Part shown: in pieces, positions 18,942 to 26,351 of the stretch
How the letters are laid out: each line of letters begins with the position of its first letter
How positions within the stretch are numbered: the first letter of the stretch is position 1
Assembly: GCA_001931535.1 (NCBI GenBank)
Contig: CP016211.1
Span: 7,859,703 to 7,923,702 of the forward strand
Length of the DNA: 64,000 bases
From: Minicystis rosea
GTDB lineage: Bacteria > Myxococcota_A > Polyangia > Polyangiales > Polyangiaceae
Direction: 5' to 3'
Program-made: the position numbers and the translations under genes
Notes under the pieces: model-generated
Told to the model about the DNA's origin: nothing
Databases searched by the model: none
Seen by the model: only the letters and a program-made list of their open reading frames with translations

Positions 18942-19637
18942 ATGAGGACCTGTCTGTGGGCGCTCGCTGGAGCGTGGACGGCGCTGTCGATCGCCGCCGG
19001 ATGCAGCAACACCGTGGTGGAAAACACGGGCGGCGCCGGCGGCGGAGGAGGCCCCGGCGGCGGCGGCGCCAACGTTTGCAGCGCCTTTGCCGATCCTTCG
19101 TCGCTCGACACGGTGACGCTGCACATCCGCAACGAGAGCCCCGAGCCCATCTTCATCAAGGGCACGTGCTCCGGCCAGCCTCGCTATCAATTGGTCAAGA
19201 GCGACGACGACGACGACACGGTGAGCTTCCCGCTCGACCGGAGCTGCTTCCAGAGCTGCGGAGATCTCCAGAAGGAATCACTATTCTCGTGCGACGCTTG
19301 CCTGCCGGCGGTGACGCGCATCGAGCCCGGTGGCACGCGCGACGTGTTCTGGGACGGCACCGGCCGGCGCGGAGGAAACACGATGCCGGCCCAGTGTTGG
19401 TCCGATCCTTCGGAGGCCAGCGAGTGCACCATGGTCGTGGCCGCGAAGGCCGGACCGTGGAGCGCCTTCGCCCAAGCATTCTCCGCCTGCAACGATTGCG
19501 AATGCGACCCGGATGGCAACTGCAGCGGCACCGTGTCCGGCCAGAGCGGCGCCTCGGAGGCGAAGACCTTCAAGTTCCCGGACGAGCCCGACGTGGACGT
19601 GGTGTTCGGGTCTTGCACGTTCGGGTGCCCCGACTGA
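18942..19637 (+). CDS. Cys-rich lipoprotein, first of a paralogous pair
   Basis: 231 residues. ATG 18942 gives signal peptide MRTCLWALAGAWTALSIAAGC with lipobox Cys; upstream in-frame codons only add Arg-rich sequence. After a Gly-rich linker the mature domain holds many cysteines and the landmarks CSAF, VTLHIRN, FIKGTCSG, CDACLPAVTRIEPGG, DVFWDGTG, PAQCW and a terminal VDVVFGSCTFGCPD. The next gene encodes the same layout, so this is a tandem duplication. No known family is recognised; the disulfide-rich, lipid-anchored design suggests an outer-surface protein. Confidence 0.75.
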   Translation: MRTCLWALAGAWTALSIAAGCSNTVVENTGGAGGGGGPGGGGANVCSAFADPSSLDTVTLHIRNESPEPIFIKGTCSGQPRYQLVKSDDDDDTVSFPLDRSCFQSCGDLQKESLFSCDACLPAVTRIEPGGTRDVFWDGTGRRGGNTMPAQCWSDPSEASECTMVVAAKAGPWSAFAQAFSACNDCECDPDGNCSGTVSGQSGASEAKTFKFPDEPDVDVVFGSCTFGCPD

Positions 19638-19725
19638 CGAGCGCGGAGCAGCTGCGCTCTTGTTACAAGAGATCGAAGGAGACCGCGCGCGCTCGGCAGT
19701 CCTCGCCGGCCGGCGGTGGGAGAGC

Positions 19726-20412
19726 ATGAACATGAAGAAGCTCGCTCTCGTGGGTACGTATCTCGCGCTAGCCGTCGGATGCGGTGGCTCCGTGGTGGAC
19801 AACATGGGCGGCGGCGGGACGGGCGGCAGCGGCGGCGGCAAACAGGCCTGCTCGGCCTTCGACGACGAAGAGGGGCAGAGCTCGGTGACGTTGCACATGC
19901 GCAACGACACGACGATGCCCATCTTCGTGCGGGGCGATTGCCAGGGCGAGGCGACGTTCACGATGCATCAGGACGGCGGCGGCGATCCTTCGACGGGCTT
20001 CCCGTTCGATCCGGGCTGCCTCCAGACGTGCGAGGGCTTCCAGACCCAACCGCAATTCATCTGCGGGGCCTGCGCGCCTGCGGTGATTCGCATCGAGCCC
20101 GGGGGCACGCACGACGAGGTGTGGAACGGCACCGGCCTGCGCTCCGGCCTGCTGATGCCGTCGCTCTGCTGGTTCGAGTCTCCGCACGTCGAGACGTGCA
20201 GCAAGGTCGTGACCGCACCGGCGGGGACGTGGACGGCCTCGGTCACCGCGTTCTCCGATTGCGGCGACGGCTGCACCTGCGACGCGAACGGGAGCTGCTT
20301 CGGCACCGCGACCGGGCTCTCGGCCACCGTGACGAGCGCTTCCTTCGCCTACCCCACCACGAACAGCGTCGATGTGGTGTTCGACGTCTGCGCGTTCGGC
20401 TGCGCCGATTGA
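19726..20412 (+). CDS. Cys-rich lipoprotein, second of a paralogous pair
   Basis: 228 residues, paralogue of the preceding gene. Signal peptide MNMKKLALVGTYLALAVGC, Gly linker, then the same order of landmarks: CSAF, VTLHMRN, IFVRGDCQG, CGACAPAVIRIEPGG, DEVWNGTG, SLCW, and the terminal VDVVFDVCAFGCAD. A GGGAGA ribosome site precedes ATG 19726. The pair is 88 bases apart and probably cotranscribed. The linkers and the acidic patch (DDDDD in the first copy, GGG in the second) have diverged most, while the Cys and IEPGG core is kept, which argues for a folded disulfide domain of unknown role. Confidence 0.75.
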   Translation: MNMKKLALVGTYLALAVGCGGSVVDNMGGGGTGGSGGGKQACSAFDDEEGQSSVTLHMRNDTTMPIFVRGDCQGEATFTMHQDGGGDPSTGFPFDPGCLQTCEGFQTQPQFICGACAPAVIRIEPGGTHDEVWNGTGLRSGLLMPSLCWFESPHVETCSKVVTAPAGTWTASVTAFSDCGDGCTCDANGSCFGTATGLSATVTSASFAYPTTNSVDVVFDVCAFGCAD

Positions 20413-20425
20413 CGAGGTCACCTCG

Positions 20426-21127
20426 TCAGGTCTTCGGCGGAGTGCGATAGGGCGTGAGCGTCTTGCGCCAGCGGGCGCGCAGGGCGCTCGGGCGCTCGCC
20501 GCAAAGCTCTTTCGAGAAGGTCGCGCCGACGACGCGATCGGTGCGAAATGAGCGAAAATCACCGCGCAGCTCGCACCACGCCACGAGGAGCCGCGTCGAC
20601 TCCAGATACCCCACCACCACGGGCCAGACGACGCGCTCGCTCTCGCGCTCCCGCTCGTCGCGATAGCGAAGAACGATCTTGGTGCCGGCGCGGATGGCCT
20701 CGCGCACGGCGGCCATGTCGAGCGTGTCCGGCGTGTATTTGTATGCGGGTGGTGTGCCCGAGGCGGGCTCGATCACGAGGGGGCGCAGGCGCTCGGGGAC
20801 GGTGGCGGCGATCTTGGTGATGAGATCGTGCGCGGCCCGGCGCAGCGCCGTGTCCCCGCGATGCGCGACCCACTGCGCGCCCAGGACGGCGACCTCGATC
20901 TCGTCGGGCGTGAGCATGAGCGGCGGCATGTCGAAGCCGCGCTCGAGCACGTAGCCGGTGCCGGCCTCGCCGCGGATGGGGACGCGCTGGCCGATGAGAT
21001 CGGCGATGTCGCGGTAGACGGTGCGCTTCGAGGTCTCGAGCTCGGCGGCGAGCGCATCGGCCGTGATGGGCGCGCGCTGCCGGCGGAGGATTTGGATGAT
21101 CTGAAAGAGGCGGTCGGCGCGGCGCAC
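20426..21127 (-). CDS. YafY-type transcriptional regulator (HTH-WYL)
   Basis: 233 residues. N-terminal HTH_11 domain (RRADRLFQIIQILRRQRAPITADALAAELETSKRTVYRDIADL, about 2-45) and C-terminal WYL domain from about residue 130. The canonical W-Y-L core is degenerate (LRYRDERERE, PVVVGYLESTRLLVAWCELRGDFRSFRTDRV), as in other YafY proteins. These regulators typically sit next to a single enzyme gene; here the divergent neighbour is a glutathione transferase-like protein. Start GTG 21127 lies seven bases from a 20-base palindrome, so autorepression is likely. Convergent with the preceding lipoprotein gene, 13 bases apart. Confidence 0.9.
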   Translation of the reverse strand: MRRADRLFQIIQILRRQRAPITADALAAELETSKRTVYRDIADLIGQRVPIRGEAGTGYVLERGFDMPPLMLTPDEIEVAVLGAQWVAHRGDTALRRAAHDLITKIAATVPERLRPLVIEPASGTPPAYKYTPDTLDMAAVREAIRAGTKIVLRYRDERERESERVVWPVVVGYLESTRLLVAWCELRGDFRSFRTDRVVGATFSKELCGERPSALRARWRKTLTPYRTPPKT

Positions 21128-21133
21128 GAGGAT

Positions 21134-21153
21134 GCTGACACCAGGTTGTCAGC
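21134..21153. promoter_or_regulatory. Palindromic operator for the YafY-type regulator
   Basis: GCTGACA-N6-TGTCAGC, perfect 7-base arms, in the 86-base divergent gap between the WYL regulator and the GST-like gene and only seven bases upstream of the regulator's start. Position and symmetry indicate the regulator's own binding site, controlling both genes. Confidence 0.6.
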
Positions 21154-21213
21154 AGGCCGGAGGTACATCAAGCGCGGGTCCAGGGTGGACCCCAAACCTC
21201 AGGAGAACTGCGG

Positions 21214-21933
21214 ATGATCACGCTCCACGGCGCCGGCCCCGGTTTCGGTCTCCCCGAGATCAGCCCTTATGTCACGAAGACCGAAGTCCAGCTCAAGATG
21301 CTCGGCCTCCCCTACGAAAAGAAGCGCGCGGCGCCGCAGGAGTCGCCCAAGGGTCAAGTCCCGTTCATCGACGACGGCGAAAGCCGCATCGCCGATTCGC
21401 ATTTCATCCGCGAGCACCTGGAGAAGAAGCTCGGCGTCTCGCTCGACGCTCACCTCGACGAACGCAAGCGGGCCGAGGCCTGGGCCATCGAGCGGATGCT
21501 GGAGAACCACTTCGGCCCGGCGACCTCGTATGCGCGCTGGCTCATTCAGGAGAACTTCGACAAAGGCCCCGGCCGCTTCTTCGACGGCGCGCCCGAAGAG
21601 GTGCGCCCCAAGCTGCGCGCCGATCTGCAGGCGCGCGTGCGCGAGGCGCTGCGCACGAACGGCGTGGCGCGGCACACGGACGTGGAGATCGTCGAGCTGG
21701 GCGCGCGCTCGCTGGCGGCGCTCTCCATCTTCCTCGGCGACAAGCCTTACCTCTTCGGGGACGCGCCGGCGGGCGTGGATGCCACGGCGTTCGCGATGCT
21801 CGCGGGGATCCTCACGCCATTCTTCGATTCACCGCTGCGGCGCCGCGCCGAGCGCTACCCCAACCTGGTCGCGTACACGGCGCGGCTCATGAAGCAGTTC
21901 TTCCCCGAGCATTCGTGGGAAACGCCGCGTTGA
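21214..21933 (+). CDS. Glutathione S-transferase-like protein
   Basis: 239 residues. The N-terminal thioredoxin-like half (LHGAGPGFGLPEISPYVTKTEVQLKMLGLPYEKKRAAPQESPKGQVPFIDDGESRIADSHFI) has the GxVPxID-x-G/ES glutathione-site pattern and the C-terminal half is all-helical (LSIFLGDKPYLFGDAPAGVDATAFAMLAG). The layout is that of the Tom37/metaxin-like bacterial GST subgroup. Glutathione conjugation or reduction is inferred, not shown. AGGAG ribosome site before ATG 21214. It is divergent from the YafY regulator and likely induced by the same small-molecule signal. Confidence 0.88.
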   Translation: MITLHGAGPGFGLPEISPYVTKTEVQLKMLGLPYEKKRAAPQESPKGQVPFIDDGESRIADSHFIREHLEKKLGVSLDAHLDERKRAEAWAIERMLENHFGPATSYARWLIQENFDKGPGRFFDGAPEEVRPKLRADLQARVREALRTNGVARHTDVEIVELGARSLAALSIFLGDKPYLFGDAPAGVDATAFAMLAGILTPFFDSPLRRRAERYPNLVAYTARLMKQFFPEHSWETPR

Positions 21934-21938
21934 GTCAC

Positions 21939-21985
21939 GGGAAAGGACTCGCGTCCTTTCCCCCCGCCTGCGGAGCCGGCGGGGC
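21939..21985. terminator. Tandem hairpin terminator after the GST gene
   Basis: Arms 21939-21948 and 21953-21962 (GGGAAAGGAC and its complement) with a 4-base loop start five bases after the stop codon. A second GC-rich hairpin (CCCCGCC ... GGCGGGG) follows directly. Confidence 0.75.
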
Positions 21986-22114
21986 CCCCCATACCTCGAA
22001 CCACCCTCGCCTTCTTGAAGGTCGAGCCGCTCGGGCCTGACGTTGGCTTTCTCGGTCACGTTCTGAGCCAGCAGGATGGCGATGAACGGCTTCGCGCCGT
22101 TTTTCACCATCCTG

Positions 22115-22453
22115 CTACGGCGTGCTCTCGACGAAGGCCTTGAGCGACGAGAGGGCGTGATCCCACTGACGGGAGATGTCGTCCAAGTACGAGCGGGCTT
22201 GTTGCAGCTTGTCCGGCTCGAGCTCCCAGACGGCGTCGCGCCCGCGCCGCATCGAGCGCACGAGGCCCACGCCCTCGAGCACCTGGAGGTGCTTCGAGAT
22301 GGCTTGCCGGCTCATGCGCGAGCCCGTGCCGAGGCGCGCCGTCGTCATCGGCCCGGCGGCGGAGAGGCGGGCCAAGAGCTTGAGCCGGGTCCGATCGCCG
22401 AGCGCGGCGAACATGGGCGCAGCCTGCTTCAAGGTGCTCGCGCGGGCGTCCAC
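22115..22453 (-). CDS. ArsR-family transcriptional regulator
   Basis: 112 residues, a typical small ArsR winged helix: MFAALGDRTRLKLLARLSAAGPMTTARL, then the recognition helix SRMSRQAISKHLQVLEGVGLVRS and wing RRGRDAVWELEPDKL. No metal-binding Cys/His cluster (such as ELCVCDL) is present, so it is of the non-metal type that partners SRPBCC proteins. Its GTG start is three bases after the SRPBCC stop, so translation is coupled. Here the regulator is the second gene of the operon, the reverse of the common order. The upstream palindrome at 22956-22973 is its probable operator. Confidence 0.9.
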   Translation of the reverse strand: MDARASTLKQAAPMFAALGDRTRLKLLARLSAAGPMTTARLGTGSRMSRQAISKHLQVLEGVGLVRSMRRGRDAVWELEPDKLQQARSYLDDISRQWDHALSSLKAFVESTP

Positions 22454-22456
22454 GAT

Positions 22457-22954
22457 CTAGGCCCCGGCCTCGGCGAGGTGACGAGCGATGTTCTTCATCT
22501 GCGCTTCCCAGCCTCCGCTGTTCATCCGGAACGCGAGCGCCCGGCGGGCTTCGGGGATCCGATCGAATCCGGACTCGGTCACGGTCAGCAAAATCCCCTC
22601 GGCGGCATCCGCGAGCTCGAAGGTCACGCGCGTGCGCGGCTCCGGCGAGTAGTCGACGGCGGGATCTACCGCATGTGGATGCCACAGAAAAGAGAGCAGC
22701 CGCTCGGGCTCGACCTGCTCGACGAGGATCTCCAGCGTCAGGTGCTCGTACCCCGGGTAGGTGATGGCACCCCGAATCGTGGCGCCCGGGACCATCTCGC
22801 CGGTGAGCCGGGCCCCGAACCAGGTGCCGAACTCTTCGGCGCGCGAGAGCGCCCGCCACACGCGGGAGCGCGGCGCGCGCAGCAGAACCTGCTTCTGGAT
22901 GCGATCGGACACGGACTCTTCTTCGCCCTTCGTTTCACGTGAATCTGATGCCAT
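22457..22954 (-). CDS. SRPBCC/AHSA1-like protein
   Basis: 165 residues of the AHSA1 (activator of Hsp90 ATPase homologue) group of SRPBCC proteins: IQKQVLLRAPRSRVWRALSRAEEFGTWFGARL, PGATIRGAITYPGYEH, PERLLSFLWHP, TRVTFELAD, GILLTVTESGFD and a C-terminal helix WEAQMKNIARHLAEAG. The fold has a deep ligand pocket; the ligand is unknown. ATG 22954 is chosen over ATG 22960 because an AGGAGG ribosome site lies six bases before it. That site is inside a perfect palindrome, so expression is probably controlled by the downstream ArsR protein. Confidence 0.9.
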   Translation of the reverse strand: MASDSRETKGEEESVSDRIQKQVLLRAPRSRVWRALSRAEEFGTWFGARLTGEMVPGATIRGAITYPGYEHLTLEILVEQVEPERLLSFLWHPHAVDPAVDYSPEPRTRVTFELADAAEGILLTVTESGFDRIPEARRALAFRMNSGGWEAQMKNIARHLAEAGA

Positions 22955-22955
22955 G

Positions 22956-22973
22956 AGCAACCTCCTGGTTGCT
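22956..22973. promoter_or_regulatory. ArsR operator overlapping the ribosome binding site
   Basis: AGCAACC-TCCT-GGTTGCT, perfect 7-base arms, directly upstream of the SRPBCC start (minus strand). On the mRNA the central AGGAGG is the ribosome site, so the same bases can also form a hairpin that hides it. A weaker copy (CAAC-N6-GTTG, 23004-23017) lies further upstream. Confidence 0.6.
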
Positions 22974-23206
22974 TGTTACGCTACGCGCCTCCTCGGCGAC
23001 ACGCAACCAATGAGTTGACGGTCGCGCAGGGGCGTCTTCGCCGATGTCAGCCCCTCGACGCGGCGCCGAGCGATCGGACGCGAGGCCACGCAAAGGCTTC
23101 GCGAGAACGGGCGGACGCGTTCGAGCGCGTCCCGCGGCGCGATGCAATCGACGGCGAGGCATCGCCGGATCGCGATCTCGACGAGCGCAGGCGCGCGCAG
23201 TTGTCC

Positions 23207-23212
23207 TAGGAT
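23207..23212 (+). promoter_or_regulatory. -10-like box TAGGAT of a leaderless gene
   Basis: TAGGAT ends six bases before ATG 23219 with no ribosome site in between, so transcription would begin at or next to the start codon of the histone-like gene. Confidence 0.4.
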
Positions 23213-23218
23213 GGGGCC

Positions 23219-23917
23219 ATGGCAGCGACCAAGAAGACGAGCCCGAAGAAGAGCAAGACGAACAAGGCCGCCGCGCCGCCCGCGGCCAAGAAGCCCGCCG
23301 CGAAGGCCGCGAAGCCCGCAGCCAAGGCAGCGAAGAAGACCGTCGCGAAAGCCGCGAAGCCCGCAGCCAAGACCGCGAAGAAGACCGCCGCGAAGCCCGC
23401 GGCCAAGGCCGCGAAGAAGACCGCCGCGAAGCCCGCGAAGCCCGCAGCCAAGGCAGCGAAGAAGAGCGCTGCGAAGACGCCCGCGGCCAAGACCGCCAAG
23501 AAGCCGGCGGCCAAGAAGACCGCCGCCAAGAAGCCCGCAGCCAAGAAGCCGGCGGCGAAGAAGGCGGCCCCCGAGGCGGCGAAGAAGCCGGTGCGCCGGC
23601 GCGACGCGACGGGGCACCTCGATCCGCAGTACGAGGCGGAGCTCCGCGCGAAGAGCGGTGCGTCCGACAGCGACGACGACGATCGCGCGTTCTTCAAGCG
23701 CTCGCGCTCGGGCGACGGCCTGGCGAACCAGCTCGGGTCCGAGGTCGTCGAGGCCGCGACGACGGGTGAGGATCAGGGCGAGGACGATCTCGACGAGGTC
23801 GTCGAGGAAGAGAGCGGCGGGCCGTTCGTGGAGTCGACGGGCGAGACCGAGTTCGCCTACGACGCCGATGCCTCGAACCCCGAGGACGCGGAGCAGGAGC
23901 CGTTCCCGAAGGCCTGA
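23219..23917 (+). CDS. Histone H1-like Lys/Ala/Pro-rich protein with acidic tail
   Basis: 232 residues in two opposite halves. Residues 1-125 are almost only Lys, Ala and Pro in repeated AAKKPAAK/AAKKTAAK units, like the C-terminal tail of eukaryotic histone H1 and bacterial HU/AlgP-type tails, and should bind DNA without sequence preference. After a PVRRRDATGHLDPQYEAEL hinge, the C-terminal 90 residues are strongly acidic (SDDDDR, GEDQGEDDLDEVVEEES) and are expected to be disordered. The acidic half could mask the basic half or contact protein partners. There is no globular domain. It stands alone; the basic half is low-complexity at DNA level, so its length probably varies between strains. 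Confidence 0.85.
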   Translation: MAATKKTSPKKSKTNKAAAPPAAKKPAAKAAKPAAKAAKKTVAKAAKPAAKTAKKTAAKPAAKAAKKTAAKPAKPAAKAAKKSAAKTPAAKTAKKPAAKKTAAKKPAAKKPAAKKAAPEAAKKPVRRRDATGHLDPQYEAELRAKSGASDSDDDDRAFFKRSRSGDGLANQLGSEVVEAATTGEDQGEDDLDEVVEEESGGPFVESTGETEFAYDADASNPEDAEQEPFPKA

Positions 23918-23953
23918 GAACGCCGAAGAGACGCTTCGTTCGAAGGGACGGAA

Positions 23954-24040
23954 GAGAAGGAACGCAAAGGCGGAAGAGGCGCGACGACACCGCAGCAAAG
24001 CGCGTTGGTGTGTGTCGCGAGAGCCTTTGTGTTCCTTCTC
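23954..24040. repeat. Inverted repeat related to the element at 4583-4653
   Basis: 18-base arms (23954-23971 and 24023-24040) match at 17 positions, and the one difference can still pair as G-U in RNA. The arm GAGAAGGAACGCAAAGGC shares AGAAGG-N2-GCAAAGG with the other element. It lies just downstream of the histone-like gene and may terminate it. Confidence 0.6.
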
Positions 24041-24138
24041 TTGCCTCACAGCGGGCCTTTCAGGTCCGATGAGCGGATAAGCATCCTCGCGAGCGAGCAG
24101 CGTTGACAGCCGCGCGCGCACCGCGCTCTGCTGGGGTG

Positions 24139-25056
24139 ATGAGAGCGGCCACCATCCTCGGTTCTCTGGCCATCCTCGGGCTCGTCGCCGCGTGCGGGAG
24201 CAGCACGGCGACGACGGCGGGGACGGGAGGCTCCATGACCTCGGGGACGGGCGGCGCGGCGACGAGCACGAGCAGCGCGACGTCGTCGTCGTCCGCGAGC
24301 GGCGGGGGTGCGGGCGGCGGATCGCCGTGCAGCGGGCCGCGCCCGGGGCCGAGCAACACCGGCGTGCCCGCGGGCACGAAGCTCACGCCCAGCGACTCCA
24401 TCACGGTGATGGAGGACGGCGCGGTGATCGAGGGCCTCGACATCCAAGGCACCATCACCGTGCTCGCCAACGACGTGACCATCCGCAAGGTCCGAGTCGT
24501 CAGCGGCGATTATTATCCGATTCGCTATTTCGACAACGACAACACCGGGCTCGTCGTGGAGGACAGCGAGATCGAGGGGACGAGCGACGACGTGACCTCC
24601 GCCATCGCCTTCGCCAACTACACGGCGCGGCGGCTCAACATCCACGGCGGCGCCGACGGCTTCAAGGCCGACAGCAACGTGCTCATCGAAGATTGCTGGA
24701 TTCACGATCTGCGCAACGGCCCCGACCAGCACAACGATGGTGTGCAGTCGACGGGCGGCAAAGGGGTCACGCTGCGCCACAACGACATCAGCGGCGCGAG
24801 CAACGCGTGCGTGCAGACGGGCGACTCGGGCGGGGTGAGCACCGAGGATCTGACCATCGAGTGCAACTGGCTCTCGGGCGGCGGCTATTCGCTGAACATC
24901 CGCGGGACCGGGGAGACGGTGCCGAAGGACACGAAGATCATCGACAACCGCTTCGGCCGCGACTCCGCCTATGGGCCTTGGACGCTCGACGATCCGAATC
25001 CCACCGTGACGGGCAACGTCTACGACGACAACGACGAGCCCATCCCCTATCCGTGA
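24139..25056 (+). CDS. Right-handed beta-helix lipoprotein
   Basis: 305 residues. ATG 24139 gives signal peptide MRAATILGSLAILGLVAAC, with lipobox; a Gly/Ser/Thr linker follows. The mature part has regularly spaced beta-strand/turn rungs typical of pectate-lyase-like beta-helices (VIEGLDIQGTITVLANDVTI, VVEDSEIEGTSDDV, NIHGGADGFKADSNVLIEDCWIHDL, VTLRHNDISGASNACVQ, LTIECNWLSGGGYSLNI). Such domains bind or cut polysaccharides. The HDLRNGPDQHNDGVQ segment resembles the active cleft of chondroitinase-B-like or parallel-beta-helix lyases, but no catalytic set can be assigned. It overlaps nothing; the next gene begins five bases after its stop. Confidence 0.8.
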   Translation: MRAATILGSLAILGLVAACGSSTATTAGTGGSMTSGTGGAATSTSSATSSSSASGGGAGGGSPCSGPRPGPSNTGVPAGTKLTPSDSITVMEDGAVIEGLDIQGTITVLANDVTIRKVRVVSGDYYPIRYFDNDNTGLVVEDSEIEGTSDDVTSAIAFANYTARRLNIHGGADGFKADSNVLIEDCWIHDLRNGPDQHNDGVQSTGGKGVTLRHNDISGASNACVQTGDSGGVSTEDLTIECNWLSGGGYSLNIRGTGETVPKDTKIIDNRFGRDSAYGPWTLDDPNPTVTGNVYDDNDEPIPYP

Positions 25057-25061
25057 GCGCC

Positions 25062-25505
25062 ATGGACGACACGGGACCTCATCTCGCCGCGCTGCTCGCC
25101 ATGATTCGCGCGAAACCGCGCTGGCCGCGGCCGTTCGAGGTGGCGGAGCGATGGCTCGCGCCGCCGCTCGCCGACGATCTGCGCGCCCTGCTCCTCGCGA
25201 AGGCGGCGCATCAACATCGCTTCATCGGCATCGGCGATCTCTGGATGGATGATCGCGATCTCGCGACCCTCGTGCCGGGCCCGGACGAGCCGCGCCGGAG
25301 CGACGTGGTGTGCATCGGCAAGACGGGCGGCGGTGATTTGTACGTCGCGCACCTGGGCGAAGGCCTCTCGGCCCGCGTCGGCATCACGAGCCACGAATTC
25401 GGCTGGTCGGAGCAGTGGGTCGCGTTCTCTCTCGATCAGCTCGTGGCCGATGCGGTCATGAAGGCCCGCGAGGACGGGGAGACGCTCGAAGGGTTCCCTG
25501 ATTGA
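25062..25505 (+). CDS. Hypothetical protein, possibly SUKH (SMI1/KNR4)-like
   Basis: 147 residues, no signal peptide. It carries the pattern DVVCIGKTGGGDLYVAHLGEG...ARVGITSHEFGWSEQWVAFSLDQLV, which resembles the core of SUKH-fold proteins (small domain with a GxGGGDxY turn and a later hydrophobic-Glu region), often immunity or peptide-binding proteins. The similarity is partial, so the call is tentative. It starts five bases after the beta-helix lipoprotein and is presumably cotranscribed with it. No toxin gene is nearby, so an immunity role has no local support. Confidence 0.55.
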   Translation: MDDTGPHLAALLAMIRAKPRWPRPFEVAERWLAPPLADDLRALLLAKAAHQHRFIGIGDLWMDDRDLATLVPGPDEPRRSDVVCIGKTGGGDLYVAHLGEGLSARVGITSHEFGWSEQWVAFSLDQLVADAVMKAREDGETLEGFPD

Positions 25506-25515
25506 AGAGGCGCGC

Positions 25516-26217
25516 TCAGCGCTTCGGATCTCGGGCCTTCGCCGGGCGGCGCGGCGCATAAGCACGCAGGAACATCTCCAGGTTCTCGTCGACGATGGTG
25601 TCGATCTGCGAGGCGGAGAGCGGGAGTGTGCCGTAGAGCGAGACGTCGTGCGCTTCGCTGGAGAGGAGCGCGACGAGCTGGCGGGCGGCGCGCTCGGGTT
25701 TCTGCACGTCGAGGCGGCCGCGCTCCGTCTCGCGGGCGAGGTAGCCGACGAGCCGAATCATGAGACGGAGCGGTCCACCTTGGGCCCACGCCAAACGAAG
25801 CTGAGGGTAGTGCACGATCTCGGCGATGATGAGCCGGCGCAACGCCGAGAGCTCCTCGCGGAACATCCACCCGAGGAGGCGACGCCCGAGCTTCTGGAGC
25901 GCGACGGCGGGCTCGGCGTCGCCGGAAAAGAGCTCGTCGAGGGCCTTCTCCTGCTCGGCGGAGGGGCCGCTCTGCGCGCCCTCGATCACCGCGAAAAACA
26001 GGCGTTCCTTGTCACCGAAGTGGTTGTAGATGGTCTGCTTCGAGACCTCGGCCTCGGCCGCGATGGCGTCCACGCTCGCGCGCGAGAACCCCTCGCGCAG
26101 GAAGACGCGCTTGGCAGCTTCGACGATGGCGGCACGCTTCGCCGGCGAGCCCGTGGCGCTCGTAACCGGGGCAGTCTCGACGGGGTGCTTTGCGCTCGTT
26201 CGCTTCCGGGTTGACAA
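25516..26217 (-). CDS. TetR-family transcriptional regulator
   Basis: 233 residues. The N-terminal helix-turn-helix is at about 27-75 (RAAIVEAAKRVFLREGFSRASVDAIAAEAEVSKQTIYNHFGDKERLFFAV), preceded by a basic extension. The ligand domain resembles the AcrR/TetR_C group (LGWMFREELSALRRLIIAE). The start is the TTG at 26217: an AGGAG ribosome site lies six bases upstream and is itself inside the first operator palindrome, so repressor binding would cover its own translation signal DNA. It is divergent from the flavin monooxygenase, its likely target, and converges with the preceding gene with a 10-base gap. Confidence 0.9.
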   Translation of the reverse strand: MSTRKRTSAKHPVETAPVTSATGSPAKRAAIVEAAKRVFLREGFSRASVDAIAAEAEVSKQTIYNHFGDKERLFFAVIEGAQSGPSAEQEKALDELFSGDAEPAVALQKLGRRLLGWMFREELSALRRLIIAEIVHYPQLRLAWAQGGPLRLMIRLVGYLARETERGRLDVQKPERAARQLVALLSSEAHDVSLYGTLPLSASQIDTIVDENLEMFLRAYAPRRPAKARDPKR

Positions 26218-26218
26218 G

Positions 26219-26258
26219 TTGGACTCCTGAGTCCAATTCTTTGGACCGTCGAGTCCAA
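26219..26258. promoter_or_regulatory. Two tandem TetR operators
   Basis: Two 18-base palindromes, 26219-26236 (TTGGACTC-CT-GAGTCCAA) and 26241-26258 (TTGGAC-N6-GTCCAA), start 22 bases apart, about two helix turns, in the 134-base divergent gap. Same-face spacing of two dimers between the TetR gene and the monooxygenase gene strongly suggests repression of both. Confidence 0.75.
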
Positions 26259-26351
26259 GGGTAGGTCATCGGCGCGGCGCGCTCACGGGAAAAGTGCGTC
26301 CCTGGCCGTGAATCGGCGGCGCCCCAGATTCCGAGCAATCGAGGAAGAGCC

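Noticed and set aside
23260..23590. DNA repeats in the AAK-rich region
   Set aside because: Explained by low-complexity Lys/Ala/Pro coding in the histone-like gene, not a separate element.
25062..25505. Immunity protein of a polymorphic toxin system
   Set aside because: The SUKH-like pattern is only partial and no toxin or Rhs-type gene lies nearby.
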